The notes beneath the pieces were generated by a model that did not search any database, was not told where the DNA came from, and was given only the letters and a program-made list of their open reading frames with translations. From Alkalihalobacillus pseudalcaliphilus (GTDB lineage Bacteria > Bacillota > Bacilli > Bacillales > Bacillaceae_D), in the NCBI RefSeq assembly GCF_028610675.1, contig NZ_JAQQWS010000022.1, positions 1 to 34,317 of the forward strand: a stretch of DNA of 34,317 nt, read 5' to 3'. A program made the position numbers and the translations under genes. This document shows, piece after piece, positions 8,895 to 15,538 of the stretch (its first letter is position 1; every line of letters begins with the position of its first letter).

Positions 8895-8919
8895 TTTCGC
8901 GAAAAAATTAGGAATTCCT
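8895..8919 (-). promoter_or_regulatory. Candidate sigma-H promoter of spoVG
   Basis: On minus AGGAATT (8913-8919), an 11-nt spacer and CGCGAAA (8895-8901) fit the sigma-H pattern AGGAWWW / RNNGAAT with one -10 mismatch. The spacing is the same as recalled for the B. subtilis spoVG promoter. An A/T-rich tract lies just upstream, as at the B. subtilis promoter where AbrB binds. Confidence 0.6.
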
Positions 8920-9031
8920 TCTTAAAAATAAGAAAAATTCTGGCTTTTTATTAATTTTTTTATCTTTTTTCTCAAACGATTGTACTAAATTATGTTAATA
9001 ACGACTCATTTCCCGTTAATTGATTCCATAT

Positions 9032-9066
9032 AAAAAGAGCTCCTCTCAAAGAAAGGAGCTCTTTCA
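9032..9066 (-). terminator. Rho-independent terminator after yabJ
   Basis: The arms 9034-9044 and 9054-9064 (AAAGAGCTCCT/AGGAGCTCTTT) form an 11-bp perfect stem, followed on minus by TTTTTATAT. It ends the purR-yabJ transcript. Confidence 0.92.
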
Positions 9067-9077
9067 TTCGTCAACTA

Positions 9078-9455
9078 TTAAGATTTTACTAGAGCAATGA
9101 CTTCAATCTCCACTAAAACATCTTTTGGTAGACGTGCAACTTCTACACAAGAGCGAGCGGGCTTATGCTCATTGAAATAGTGACCATAAACATCATTAAT
9201 TAATGGGAATTGCTCCATATCTTTAATAAAAACTGTTGCTTTTACAACTTGATCAAGAGCTGATCCAGCTTCTTTTAATACCGCTTGTAGGTTGTGGAAT
9301 ACTTGATGCGTTTGTGCTTGTACATCACCTTCAAGTAATTCTCCATTCGCTTTTAAAGGGATTTGTCCTGAGCTATAAAACAAATTGTTCACGATAATAC
9401 CTTGTGAATATGGGCCGATAGCAGCTGGTGCTTCTTGTGTGTGTACAACTTTCAT
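9078..9455 (-). CDS. yabJ: RidA-family enamine/imine deaminase YabJ
   Basis: RidA proteins hydrolyse reactive 2-aminoacrylate-type enamines made by PLP enzymes. In B. subtilis yabJ is needed for full PurR function. The 125-aa product has the family length. Visible are AAIGPYSQG, FYSSGQIPL, the ATVFIKDMEQF segment, and PARSCVEVARLPKDVLVEIE with the conserved Arg and Glu. Its ATG overlaps the purR stop by 4 nt, so translation is coupled. AGGAGG lies upstream inside purR, and a strong terminator follows. Confidence 0.96.
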   Translation of the reverse strand: MKVVHTQEAPAAIGPYSQGIIVNNLFYSSGQIPLKANGELLEGDVQAQTHQVFHNLQAVLKEAGSALDQVVKATVFIKDMEQFPLINDVYGHYFNEHKPARSCVEVARLPKDVLVEIEVIALVKS

Positions 9456-10306
9456 GACGAAAAATCCTCCTTTGTAATCGGGGCAAGCTGTTCTAAGACA
9501 TTACCAGCTTCCACTTTAATGATTTTTTCTTGCATATTAATTTCCGTTATTCTAGTTAAAGAAATATACTCATCTACTAGCTTCTCTTCTACTTCCACCG
9601 ATTCAACAAGTACGCCGATACCGACAAGCTCCGCTTCGAATTCAGCTAGCAAATCAATCATGCCGCGTATCGTACCACCAGCTTTCATAAAATCATCAAC
9701 GATAAATACTCGTGCTCCTGGTTCAATACTTCTTCGTGCTAATGTCATCGTTTGAATTCGATTAGATGATCCAGAAACATAGTTAATACTTACCATCGAA
9801 CCTTCTGTCACACGATGATCTCTTCTAATAATACTAACCGGTACATTCAAGTAATCAGCCACTGCATAGGCGAGTGGGATTCCCTTTGTCGCTACCGTCA
9901 AGACAGCATCAATTTTTTTGTTCGCTAGTGCACCTGCAAAAAGGCGGCCAGCAGCTTTATTAAAACGTGGACTACCTAACACATCCATCATATACAAATA
10001 ACCACCAGGAAGAATACGTTCAGGCAAAGCAAGTTGATCAGTAATCGACTGCACCAATTCTTTTGCTTCATCTTGTCCTACTTTAGGAATATACTTCACT
10101 CCTCCGCTTGCACCAGGTATCGTCATTAAAGAGCCGTAGCCTTCATCTTCAAAGATATCTTTCACAATAACTAAATCTTCACTAATAGATGATTTAGCTG
10201 ATTGATAGCGCTCTGCAAAGTGAGTAAGAGAAATAACTTCATGTGGGTGCTGTAGTAAAAAATGAGTCATGTCGACTAAACGGCCACTTCTTTTCAGTTT
10301 TTTCAT
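9452..10306 (-). CDS. purR: Purine operon repressor PurR
   Basis: PurR represses purine synthesis and transport genes at paired PurBoxes, and PRPP relieves repression. The 284-aa product has an N-terminal winged-helix domain (about 1-75) and a phosphoribosyltransferase-like domain with the PRPP-binding motif VFIVDDFMKAGGT at 200-212. The ATG at 10306 has GGAGG 4 nt upstream. Two PurBox-like sites overlap its promoter, so it is probably autoregulated as in B. subtilis. It is translationally coupled to yabJ. Confidence 0.97.
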   Translation of the reverse strand: MKKLKRSGRLVDMTHFLLQHPHEVISLTHFAERYQSAKSSISEDLVIVKDIFEDEGYGSLMTIPGASGGVKYIPKVGQDEAKELVQSITDQLALPERILPGGYLYMMDVLGSPRFNKAAGRLFAGALANKKIDAVLTVATKGIPLAYAVADYLNVPVSIIRRDHRVTEGSMVSINYVSGSSNRIQTMTLARRSIEPGARVFIVDDFMKAGGTIRGMIDLLAEFEAELVGIGVLVESVEVEEKLVDEYISLTRITEINMQEKIIKVEAGNVLEQLAPITKEDFSS

Positions 10307-10318
10307 AATACCTCCACC

Positions 10319-10362
10319 AAATCCGAATATTTAAAATAAATATATCATTAATGTACGGATTT
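10319..10362. promoter_or_regulatory. Inverted PurBox pair, PurR operator
   Basis: Site 1 is AAATCCGAATATT on plus (10319-10331). Site 2 is AAATCCGTACATT on minus (10350-10362). Each differs from the PurBox pattern AWWWCCGAACWWT at one position. They face each other across 18 nt, close to the 16-17 nt usual for PurR, and site 2 fills the spacer of the purR promoter. Confidence 0.75.
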
Positions 10363-10368
10363 TATCAA
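10339..10368 (-). promoter_or_regulatory. Candidate sigma-A promoter of purR
   Basis: On minus TTGATA (10363-10368), an 18-nt spacer and TATATT (10339-10344) lie about 35-60 nt before the purR start and directly after the ispE stop. The spacer is occupied by a PurBox. Confidence 0.65.
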
Positions 10369-10373
10369 GTTCT

Positions 10374-11225
10374 TTAGCCAAGTAGTCGCACTGCATATAC
10401 ATCACTACAAAACCCTTTTAACCCATTATACACTCGGTTTAATCTAGATTCTTTCTGAACGAGTCCAAAAACCGTTGGACCACTACCACTCATTAATACT
10501 CCGTCACATCCAAACTTCAACATCTGCTCCTTAATCTTCCTCACCTCAGGATAGAGCTGAAGCGTGACGTTTTCTAATGTGTTATGAAGTCCCGCACAAA
10601 TTTGTTGGAAATCCTGTTCTTCAATAGCTCGGATCATTTTTTCAGTATCTGGGTGTTCTACATCATCCAATTTCAAACGATTATAAATATCAGCCGTTGA
10701 TACACCAATCGGCGGCTTTGCTAATATAACCCAACAAGGTGGTGGTGAAGCAATTTGTTTTATCTTTTCGCCACGACCTGTAGCCAAAGCCGTTCCTCCA
10801 TAGATACAGAATGGAATATCTGAACCAATCTGACCTCCTAGTTCAGCTAATTCATCTAGGCTTAAACCTAATGACCATAGCTCATTTAGCCCTTTCAGTG
10901 TTGCTGCGGCATCACTACTACCACCAGCAAGACCTGCAGAGACCGGGATCCTTTTCGTTATATAGATGGAGACCCCTTTGTTAATCTGACAATGCTTCCT
11001 TAATAAATCAGCGGCTTGATAAGCTAGATTGCGGTGATCATTTGGAACAAAACCTTCTGATACATCAATAACTATTTTATCATCGCTTCGATCCATAAGG
11101 TCTAGTCGATCAGCTAAATCGACTGTTGTCATAATCATTTCTACTTCATGATAACCATCGGGGCGCTTTTTTATTGTATCGAGTGTTAAGTTTATTTTCG
11201 CCGGGGCTTTAATCGAATACTTCAA
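10374..11225 (-). CDS. ispE: 4-diphosphocytidyl-2-C-methyl-D-erythritol kinase
   Basis: IspE phosphorylates CDP-methylerythritol in the non-mevalonate isoprenoid pathway. It is a GHMP kinase: KAPAKINLTLD at the N-terminus, RPDGYHEVEMIM, and the ATP loop PVSAGLAGGSSDAAATLKGL near residues 88-107, with VLMSGSGPTVFG near the end. I chose the TTG at 11225 (283 aa) because AAGGTGA sits about 5 nt upstream. The in-frame GTG at 11234 overlaps that site and has no good one of its own. purR follows closely. No convincing promoter was found. Confidence 0.95.
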   Translation of the reverse strand: MKYSIKAPAKINLTLDTIKKRPDGYHEVEMIMTTVDLADRLDLMDRSDDKIVIDVSEGFVPNDHRNLAYQAADLLRKHCQINKGVSIYITKRIPVSAGLAGGSSDAAATLKGLNELWSLGLSLDELAELGGQIGSDIPFCIYGGTALATGRGEKIKQIASPPPCWVILAKPPIGVSTADIYNRLKLDDVEHPDTEKMIRAIEEQDFQQICAGLHNTLENVTLQLYPEVRKIKEQMLKFGCDGVLMSGSGPTVFGLVQKESRLNRVYNGLKGFCSDVYAVRLLG

Positions 11226-11334
11226 TATCGTCACCTTCTACTGTTTCCATTTGCTTAGGTTATTTTATCACTTGTTCTCGTAACATACCACCTTCAATCA
11301 GTAACGTCGTTATTAAACAGCGGCAAACATAAAA

Positions 11335-11372
11335 AATTCCCCCTGGTCTGAGTTGGACAGTCACAGGGAGAA
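11335..11372 (-). terminator. Rho-independent terminator after the 27-codon gene
   Basis: On minus ATTCTCCCTG and CAGGGGGAAT form a 10-bp stem with one wobble, followed by TTTTTTAT. It lies about 40 nt downstream of the small gene's stop and isolates it from ispE. Confidence 0.88.
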
Positions 11373-11408
11373 TTACGGTATTATGCTTGCTATTAAGAGA
11401 TTCATAAA

Positions 11409-11492
11409 TTATACACCTAAATTTTCATTCGTTTCTTCTTTCGCCTCTTCTAACATATCATTAATTTTTTCAATATATTCACTCAAACTCAT
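11409..11492 (-). CDS. Small protein of 27 aa, unrecognised
   Basis: A short reading frame, MSLSEYIEKINDMLEEAKE followed by ETNENLGV, has a strong AAGAGGAG site 9 nt upstream of its ATG. Two more in-frame ATGs at 11498 and 11501 lie too close to that site. The residues are acidic and amphipathic; SEYIEKINDMLEEAKEE would form one helix with Ile/Leu/Met on one face. A strong terminator follows, so it looks like an independent small transcript. I do not recognise the family. It lies between ispE and sspF, next to the 51-bp array. Ribosome site plus terminator favours a real gene, but length makes chance possible. Confidence 0.6.
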   Translation of the reverse strand: MSLSEYIEKINDMLEEAKEETNENLGV

Positions 11493-11573
11493 TGTCATCA
11501 TCTCCTCTTATTCTTTGAATCTATTACTCTTATTATTTCCAAATTTACTAGATGATAAACATGAAATATTTTC

Positions 11574-11587
11574 TTTTGTATGAAAGT
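11574..11587 (+). repeat. Recurrent 14-mer TTTTGTATGAAAGT
   Basis: This is an exact copy of the intergenic motif TTTTRTATGAAAGT also found at 184, 3998, 31424 (plus) and 31796 (minus). It stands 54 nt to the left of the 51-bp array. Confidence 0.7.
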
Positions 11588-11640
11588 CAGTGTGAAGATG
11601 TGAATACCTCTTAGTTAGTTGTAATTGTTTTTTTCTCGGG

Positions 11641-12099
11641 CTTTCTCCTCCTTTTCCAGCTCGTAACCCCGTGATTCCTCGTTTGCTCAGGCTTTGTCCT
11701 CCTTTTTCAGCTCGTAACCCCGTGATTCCGCGGTTGCTCGGGCTTCCTCCTCTTTTTTCAGCTCGTAGCCCCGCGATTCCTCGTTTGCTCGGGCTTTCTC
11801 CTCCTTTTTCAGCTCTCAACCCCGTGATTCTGCGTTTGCTCGGGCTTTCTCCTCTTTTTTCAGCTCTCAACCCCGTGATTCTGCGTTTGCTCGGGCTTTC
11901 TCCTCTTTTTTCAGCTCGTAACCCCGCGATTCCGCGTTTGCTCAGGCTTTCTCCTCCTTTTCCAGCTCGTAACCCCGTGATTCTGCGTTTGCTCGGGCTT
12001 TCTCCTCTTTTTTCAGCTCTCACCCCCGTGATTCTGCGTTTGCTCGGGCTTTCTCCTCTTTTTTCAGCTCGTAACCCCGTGATTCTGCTTTTACTCGGG
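11641..12099. repeat. 51-bp tandem array, nine copies
   Basis: Nine units of exactly 51 bp start at 11641 and follow each other without gaps. They differ at a few positions, for example GTAACCCC versus CTCAACCC, and TCCTCC versus TCCTCT. A partial unit lies just to the left. The plus strand is pyrimidine-rich. Because 51 is a multiple of 3, both strands stay open and would encode 17-residue repeats: basic (RAEKRGESPSKR) on minus, hydrophobic (LLGLSPLFSA) on plus. Neither frame has a credible start, so I treat this as a minisatellite, not a gene. Confidence 0.93.
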
Positions 12100-12102
12100 C
12101 TT

Positions 12103-12370
12103 ATGTTGCTACTTCCCGACTTTTCCTACAACAACTCTACCCTTTTCACTCGATATGTTGCTACTTCCCGACTTTTCCTACAACAACTCTGCCCTTTTCA
12201 CTCGATATGTTGCTACTTCTCGCCTTTCCCTACAACAACTCTGCCCTTTTCACTCGATATGTTGCTACTTCTCGCCTTTCCCTACAACAAGCTACTTCAC
12301 CGCTTTCCCTATAACACTAGAGCCCTGTCACACAGCTTATGTTGCTAGTTTCCCACTTCCCCTTCAACAT
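12103..12370. repeat. 52-bp tandem array, three full copies and decayed ends
   Basis: Units of 52 bp start at 12103, 12155, 12207 and 12259; the fourth breaks off near 12293. After a diverged stretch, a last degenerate copy lies at about 12339-12370. Each unit holds TGTTG and CAACA about 20 nt apart, a short inverted repeat. The array abuts the 51-bp array but has a different sequence, and its plus strand is also pyrimidine-rich. Confidence 0.9.
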
Positions 12371-12379
12371 TTAACCTAA

Positions 12380-12416
12380 AAAAGACCACCCTCTATTCGG
12401 GCGGCCTTTTTTTGGA
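12380..12416 (-). terminator. Rho-independent terminator after sspF
   Basis: On minus GGCCGCCC and GGGTGGTC form an 8-bp stem with two wobbles and a 7-nt loop, followed by TTTTTTAGG. A run of A before the stem makes it possibly bidirectional. Confidence 0.85.
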
Positions 12417-12431
12417 ACTTTGTCGTCGATC

Positions 12432-12620
12432 TTATTTTTTTTGTTGCTGTTGGCTAGCTAATTGGCCTTCTGCTATTTCAATGGCTCGCTTGACCATATT
12501 CCCTGCATCCTTTGCCCGAATACCGCCCCAACCTTCTTTTTGAACGGTATCGTAGAACCCAAGCTCTTTCGCTAACTCTTCCTTAAAAGCATCAGACATA
12601 ATTCCTCTTCTTCGACTCAA
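12432..12620 (-). CDS. sspF: Small acid-soluble spore protein SspF family
   Basis: This is an alpha/beta-type-like small acid-soluble protein made in the forespore, which should coat spore DNA. The 62-aa product reads SRRRGIMSDAFKEELAKELG near the start, then FYDTV, GWGGIRAKDAGNMVKRAIE and a Gln/Lys tail, matching B. subtilis SspF in length and order. I chose the TTG at 12620 because AAGGAG lies 9 nt upstream and family members begin with this RRRG segment. A sigma-G-like promoter precedes it and a terminator follows. It lies downstream of veg, as in B. subtilis. Confidence 0.94.
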   Translation of the reverse strand: MSRRRGIMSDAFKEELAKELGFYDTVQKEGWGGIRAKDAGNMVKRAIEIAEGQLASQQQQKK

Positions 12621-12661
12621 GGATACCAACTCCTTAATAATAAAAGAATCGACGACAACGT

Positions 12662-12690
12662 TAGTATGATTCAAAAACAAAAAAATAAAC
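12662..12690 (-). promoter_or_regulatory. Candidate sigma-G/sigma-F promoter of sspF
   Basis: On minus GTTTA (12686-12690), a 17-nt spacer and CATACTA (12662-12668) fit the forespore pattern GHATR-N17-18-CATAMTA, with a perfect -10 and one mismatch in the -35. The -35 overlaps the 3' arm of the veg terminator. Confidence 0.5.
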
Positions 12691-12719
12691 TCCCTGGAAA
12701 CAATTCCTTCAGGAAGTTT
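12676..12719 (-). terminator. Rho-independent terminator after veg
   Basis: On minus AAACTTCCTG and CAGGGAGTTT (12710-12719/12687-12696) form a 10-bp stem with one wobble, followed by ATTTTTTTG. Confidence 0.88.
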
Positions 12720-12730
12720 GTGTGATGCAC

Positions 12731-12991
12731 TTATGCTTTAATAGCCCCATTTCCGCCTTCTTCACAAAACATCAGCTCTACAGATTCAGTTAATACATCT
12801 GCATAGCTGTAGGATACACGCTCAAACGCGTTCTGTTCATCTAATTTCACGATAAACACAGATGGATATGTTTCCTCAAGAAGACCAGACCTTTCCATCG
12901 TTTTACGACGTCCACCATTTGCTTTTATAGTAATTCTTTTTCCTACATTAGCATCTAAAGCCCTTTTGATATCTATTAATGTTTTACCCAT
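12731..12991 (-). CDS. veg: Veg protein (biofilm-related)
   Basis: Veg is a small abundant vegetative protein; in B. subtilis it promotes biofilm matrix expression by counteracting SinR. The 86-aa product shows the conserved GKTLIDIKRALDANVGKRI, KANGGRRKTMERSG, YPSVFIVKLD and FERVSYSYADVLTESVEL. I chose the ATG at 12991, preceded by GAGGTGGGG; a 6-codon upstream extension lacks family support. Two tandem sigma-A promoters precede it, arranged as at the well-known strong veg promoter region of B. subtilis. Confidence 0.97.
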   Translation of the reverse strand: MGKTLIDIKRALDANVGKRITIKANGGRRKTMERSGLLEETYPSVFIVKLDEQNAFERVSYSYADVLTESVELMFCEEGGNGAIKA

Positions 12992-13018
12992 TTGTACACC
13001 CCACCTCACTCAATATAT

Positions 13019-13047
13019 ATTTTACACCATCCTACAAAAAAAGTCAA
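13019..13047 (-). promoter_or_regulatory. veg proximal sigma-A promoter
   Basis: On minus TTGACT (13042-13047), a 17-nt spacer and TAAAAT (13019-13024) place the start of transcription shortly before the veg ribosome site. It corresponds in position to the strong proximal veg promoter of B. subtilis. Confidence 0.8.
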
Positions 13048-13058
13048 ATAAATTTTAA

Positions 13059-13088
13059 ATTATATCAATTGAACAAGAATCTTGTCAA
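13059..13088 (-). promoter_or_regulatory. veg distal sigma-A promoter
   Basis: On minus a perfect TTGACA (13083-13088), an 18-nt spacer and a perfect TATAAT (13059-13064) lie just upstream of the proximal promoter. TATAAT is followed by TTAAAATTTATTTGAC, close to the recalled B. subtilis veg region. Confidence 0.75.
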
Positions 13089-13662
13089 CAACTTTTCTCC
13101 AAATATCGAATAAAAATACCTGTTTTTTTGTTCCTTTCAATATTTTGGCTATTTTTTTCAAAAATATGTATGAAATCGCTTCCATTTGTTGGGTTTTCTA
13201 TGTTTAGTGAGTGTGGACATCGTTTACCATTTCATCTTGCCCATTTGAACTGAATACGATCGTCATCTTAACCTAATGAGCGTAAAAAAAGAAAGCCGAC
13301 CATCTATTAGAAAGTGGCCATAATTCATGATTCACTACAGCCTTATCGATGCATTTATACCCATCTAAAACATAAAACCCTCATCATCATTAAAGAGAGC
13401 ATGTCCACCGTACCTCATTTGATATCATTAGCCCCGGTTTGCTATTTGCACGATAATTGTTAGAGCAAGGTGGTTCACTACTTTGCCTTATTCTACCCTC
13501 CTTGCTCCTTACGAGACTTCCTCTAGCCATATCAAAGCTTTTAACCCTTCCATGCGTTTCATTTCCGTTCTAGTCATAATACCGTTATGTCGAGCCATCT
13601 AGTTTGCTTCATTAACGAATCCTTTAACATCTATTTGTTGCTTGTTGTTGGATATCTAGTCA
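13089..13662. other. yabG-veg gap, no convincing gene
   Basis: About 570 bp with no recognised gene. A 29-codon minus frame at 13509-13598 (MARHNGIMTRTEMKRMEGLK and 9 more residues) has no good ribosome site. A further minus frame of about 40 codons follows near 13395-13510 without a start. Around 13285-13330 a weak stem (GGCCA/TGGTC on minus) with a following T-run might be a terminator. This may be a decayed gene, but I recognise no family in any frame. Confidence 0.4.
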
Positions 13663-14532
13663 TTACTCCTCTTTCCCGTTATCAACAAAAGGAAGACCAA
13701 CACGCATAACTCCTTTCGTTTCAATTCCACCTAATCCTTTATCTCCCGTTATCGTATTTCGGATCACATCCCATAAACCTACACGTTCCATGAAGGATGT
13801 CATGCTGACTTTTGCTACAATATACACAGGATCTAAAGCATGAATATTAATTCGCTCAGGTGAACTGGCAAAATTAGCCCCTGCTCGTATCAATGTTTCG
13901 AAATGAGATTGGCACGCTCCTGCAAAAATAACAAGCTGATCCCGATGCGGACAAAATTTACGTGCAATCCTTACACATTCTGCAAAATATTTAGTATGAC
14001 GATAAGCACGAATCTCATCTTCTTCCCCTTTTGTTTTCACATAAGCATCATGCCCGGTAATAACAAGAATATCTGGCTGAACCATCTCTAACAAAGAAGC
14101 TAATTGCTCCGGCATCTCTTTTTCCTGAAGGTGTACACCGTATACAGGAATCCCAATTTTATGATAAAGCTCGGTACATTTTCGTAAGTAATAGCTATCA
14201 CCATCAATATGCAATACACGACCACGCATTTCAAAATAGGAAGGCTCTGTTTTAAAATGATCGGTTCCTTCGTACTCACTTCTCTGCTTCATTAACTTCG
14301 CATCTTGTCGGAACAAACGATATGACTTCTCTTCTACTTGTTTACTTTCCTCACGTCTTCTCTCTCTCTCTTCATCCGTGACAAGCTTCAAATCCGATAT
14401 CGGTGCATCGGCCAATAAACGCATGTCTTCACCAGCTAACTCTGCTTGTTGACCTTGTATATGAACGACTCGAAAAATCATGTCGTATTTATAAGAGTGA
14501 CGAGCTACAATGTCGCCATTTTTTATTTTCAT
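13663..14532 (-). CDS. yabG: Sporulation-specific cysteine protease YabG
   Basis: YabG is made in the mother cell and processes spore coat proteins; it belongs to peptidase family U57. The 289-aa product begins with a small barrel-like segment (KNGDIVARHSYKYDMIFRV), then an Arg/Glu-rich helix, then the protease domain. The likely catalytic residues are His161 in ITGHDAY and Cys207 in FAGACQSH. Their 46-residue separation equals that of the pair recalled as essential in B. subtilis. The ATG follows GGGAGG at 7 nt. A sigma-K-like promoter precedes it. It lies between ksgA and veg as in B. subtilis. Confidence 0.95.
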   Translation of the reverse strand: MKIKNGDIVARHSYKYDMIFRVVHIQGQQAELAGEDMRLLADAPISDLKLVTDEERERRREESKQVEEKSYRLFRQDAKLMKQRSEYEGTDHFKTEPSYFEMRGRVLHIDGDSYYLRKCTELYHKIGIPVYGVHLQEKEMPEQLASLLEMVQPDILVITGHDAYVKTKGEEDEIRAYRHTKYFAECVRIARKFCPHRDQLVIFAGACQSHFETLIRAGANFASSPERINIHALDPVYIVAKVSMTSFMERVGLWDVIRNTITGDKGLGGIETKGVMRVGLPFVDNGKEE

Positions 14533-14552
14533 ACGTTAGCCTCCCTCACTCT

Positions 14553-14581
14553 TAACCTATGATGCTTAGGCCACTTCTGTG
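14553..14581 (-). promoter_or_regulatory. Candidate sigma-K promoter of yabG
   Basis: On minus CAC (14579-14581), a spacer of about 17 nt and CATAGGTTA (14553-14561) match the sigma-K pattern AC-N16-17-CATANNNTA. The predicted start would leave a very short leader, since the ribosome site begins at about 14545. Confidence 0.42.
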
Positions 14582-14602
14582 AAAGAGATTGACGAGATAG
14601 GC

Positions 14603-14640
14603 ACCGCAAAAAACCATGCAATCACTGCATGGTTCACTTT
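14603..14640 (-). terminator. Rho-independent terminator after ksgA
   Basis: The arms AACCATGCA (14612-14620) and TGCATGGTT (14626-14634) form a 9-bp perfect stem with a 5-nt loop, followed on minus by TTTTGCGG. Confidence 0.85.
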
Positions 14641-14656
14641 TGTTACTATCGCTTTA

Positions 14657-15538
14657 TTAAGATGACTGAAACCTCGTCCATAATGCTTCACTTAATGCAG
14701 CAAACTCCTCCATTGATAACGTCTCCCCTCGGCGCTTTGGATCGATATTAGCTTCGGCTAAGGATTGCTCGATTTCCGGTTTTTTCTCCTTAGATGCAAA
14801 ATTATGGATTAGATTATTTAAAATCGTCTTCCTACGATTAGCAAAGCTTGATTGAATCACTTTAAAAAAGAAGTCTTCGTCGGTCACATTTACCGGTGTC
14901 TCTTTTCGAATTGTTAGACGTAAAACGGCTGAATCGACTTTCGGTCTCGGCACAAATACAGAAGCAGGAACGGTCATAACTTTCTCAGCAACGGCATAAT
15001 ATTGAGCCGCCAATGATAAAGAACCATACTCCTTTGTTCCTGGCTTAGCTGAAATACGCTCAGCAACCTCAGCCTGAATCATGACAACAATTCCGCGTAA
15101 TGGTAGCTTTTCTTCTAGTAGCTTCATCAAAATCGGTGTGGTGACATAATAAGGCAAGTTTGCGACAACCATGAGATCTTGGCCTTCTTCAAATTTTTCG
15201 GCAATCGTTGCTTGAATATCTGCTTTTAAAATATCCGAGTGAACAATCTCTATGTGTGGATAAGGTTGAAGCGTTTCCTTTAATACAGGTAATAAACGCT
15301 GATCAATTTCAAACGAGACCACTTTTTTAGCTCTCTTGGCCACTTGCTCCGTTAATGCACCAATTCCCGGACCTACCTCAATAACGCCTGACTCCGATGT
15401 TAATTTGGCTGCGTCCACGATATTATGTAAAATATTCGTATCAATTAAAAAGTTTTGCCCTAAGCTTTTTTTAAATTGAAAACCATACTTATTTAAAATT
15501 TCTTTCGTCCGTGCTGGTGTTGCAATATCTTTGGTCAC
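14657..15538 (-). CDS. ksgA: 16S rRNA (A1518/A1519-N6)-dimethyltransferase
   Basis: KsgA (RsmA) dimethylates two adjacent adenines near the 3' end of 16S rRNA late in 30S assembly. The 293-aa product shows KKSLGQNFLID (residues 23-33), the SAM-binding EVGPGIGALT (54-63), the catalytic NLPYY near 127-131, and FVPRPKVDSAVLRL. The start is GTG at 15538; GTGA is shared with the rnmV stop, and AGGAGG lies 7 nt upstream inside rnmV. Translation is therefore coupled to rnmV. A terminator follows. Confidence 0.97.
   Translation of the reverse strand: MTKDIATPARTKEILNKYGFQFKKSLGQNFLIDTNILHNIVDAAKLTSESGVIEVGPGIGALTEQVAKRAKKVVSFEIDQRLLPVLKETLQPYPHIEIVHSDILKADIQATIAEKFEEGQDLMVVANLPYYVTTPILMKLLEEKLPLRGIVVMIQAEVAERISAKPGTKEYGSLSLAAQYYAVAEKVMTVPASVFVPRPKVDSAVLRLTIRKETPVNVTDEDFFFKVIQSSFANRRKTILNNLIHNFASKEKKPEIEQSLAEANIDPKRRGETLSMEEFAALSEALWTRFQSS

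Noticed and set aside
11508..12023. A 171-codon minus-strand frame through the 51-bp array, with repeated RAEKRGESPSKR units
   Set aside because: It begins at a GTG inside the array without a ribosome site, and its openness follows from the unit being 17 codons; the plus strand is equally open.
11671..12348. A 225-codon plus-strand frame through both arrays
   Set aside because: It is hydrophobic low-complexity repeat translation without a ribosome site, and it only exists because of the repeat period.
13509..13598. A 29-codon minus-strand frame after yabG as a small gene
   Set aside because: No ribosome site precedes its ATG and there is no clear terminator directly after it; it is kept only as part of the description of the gap.
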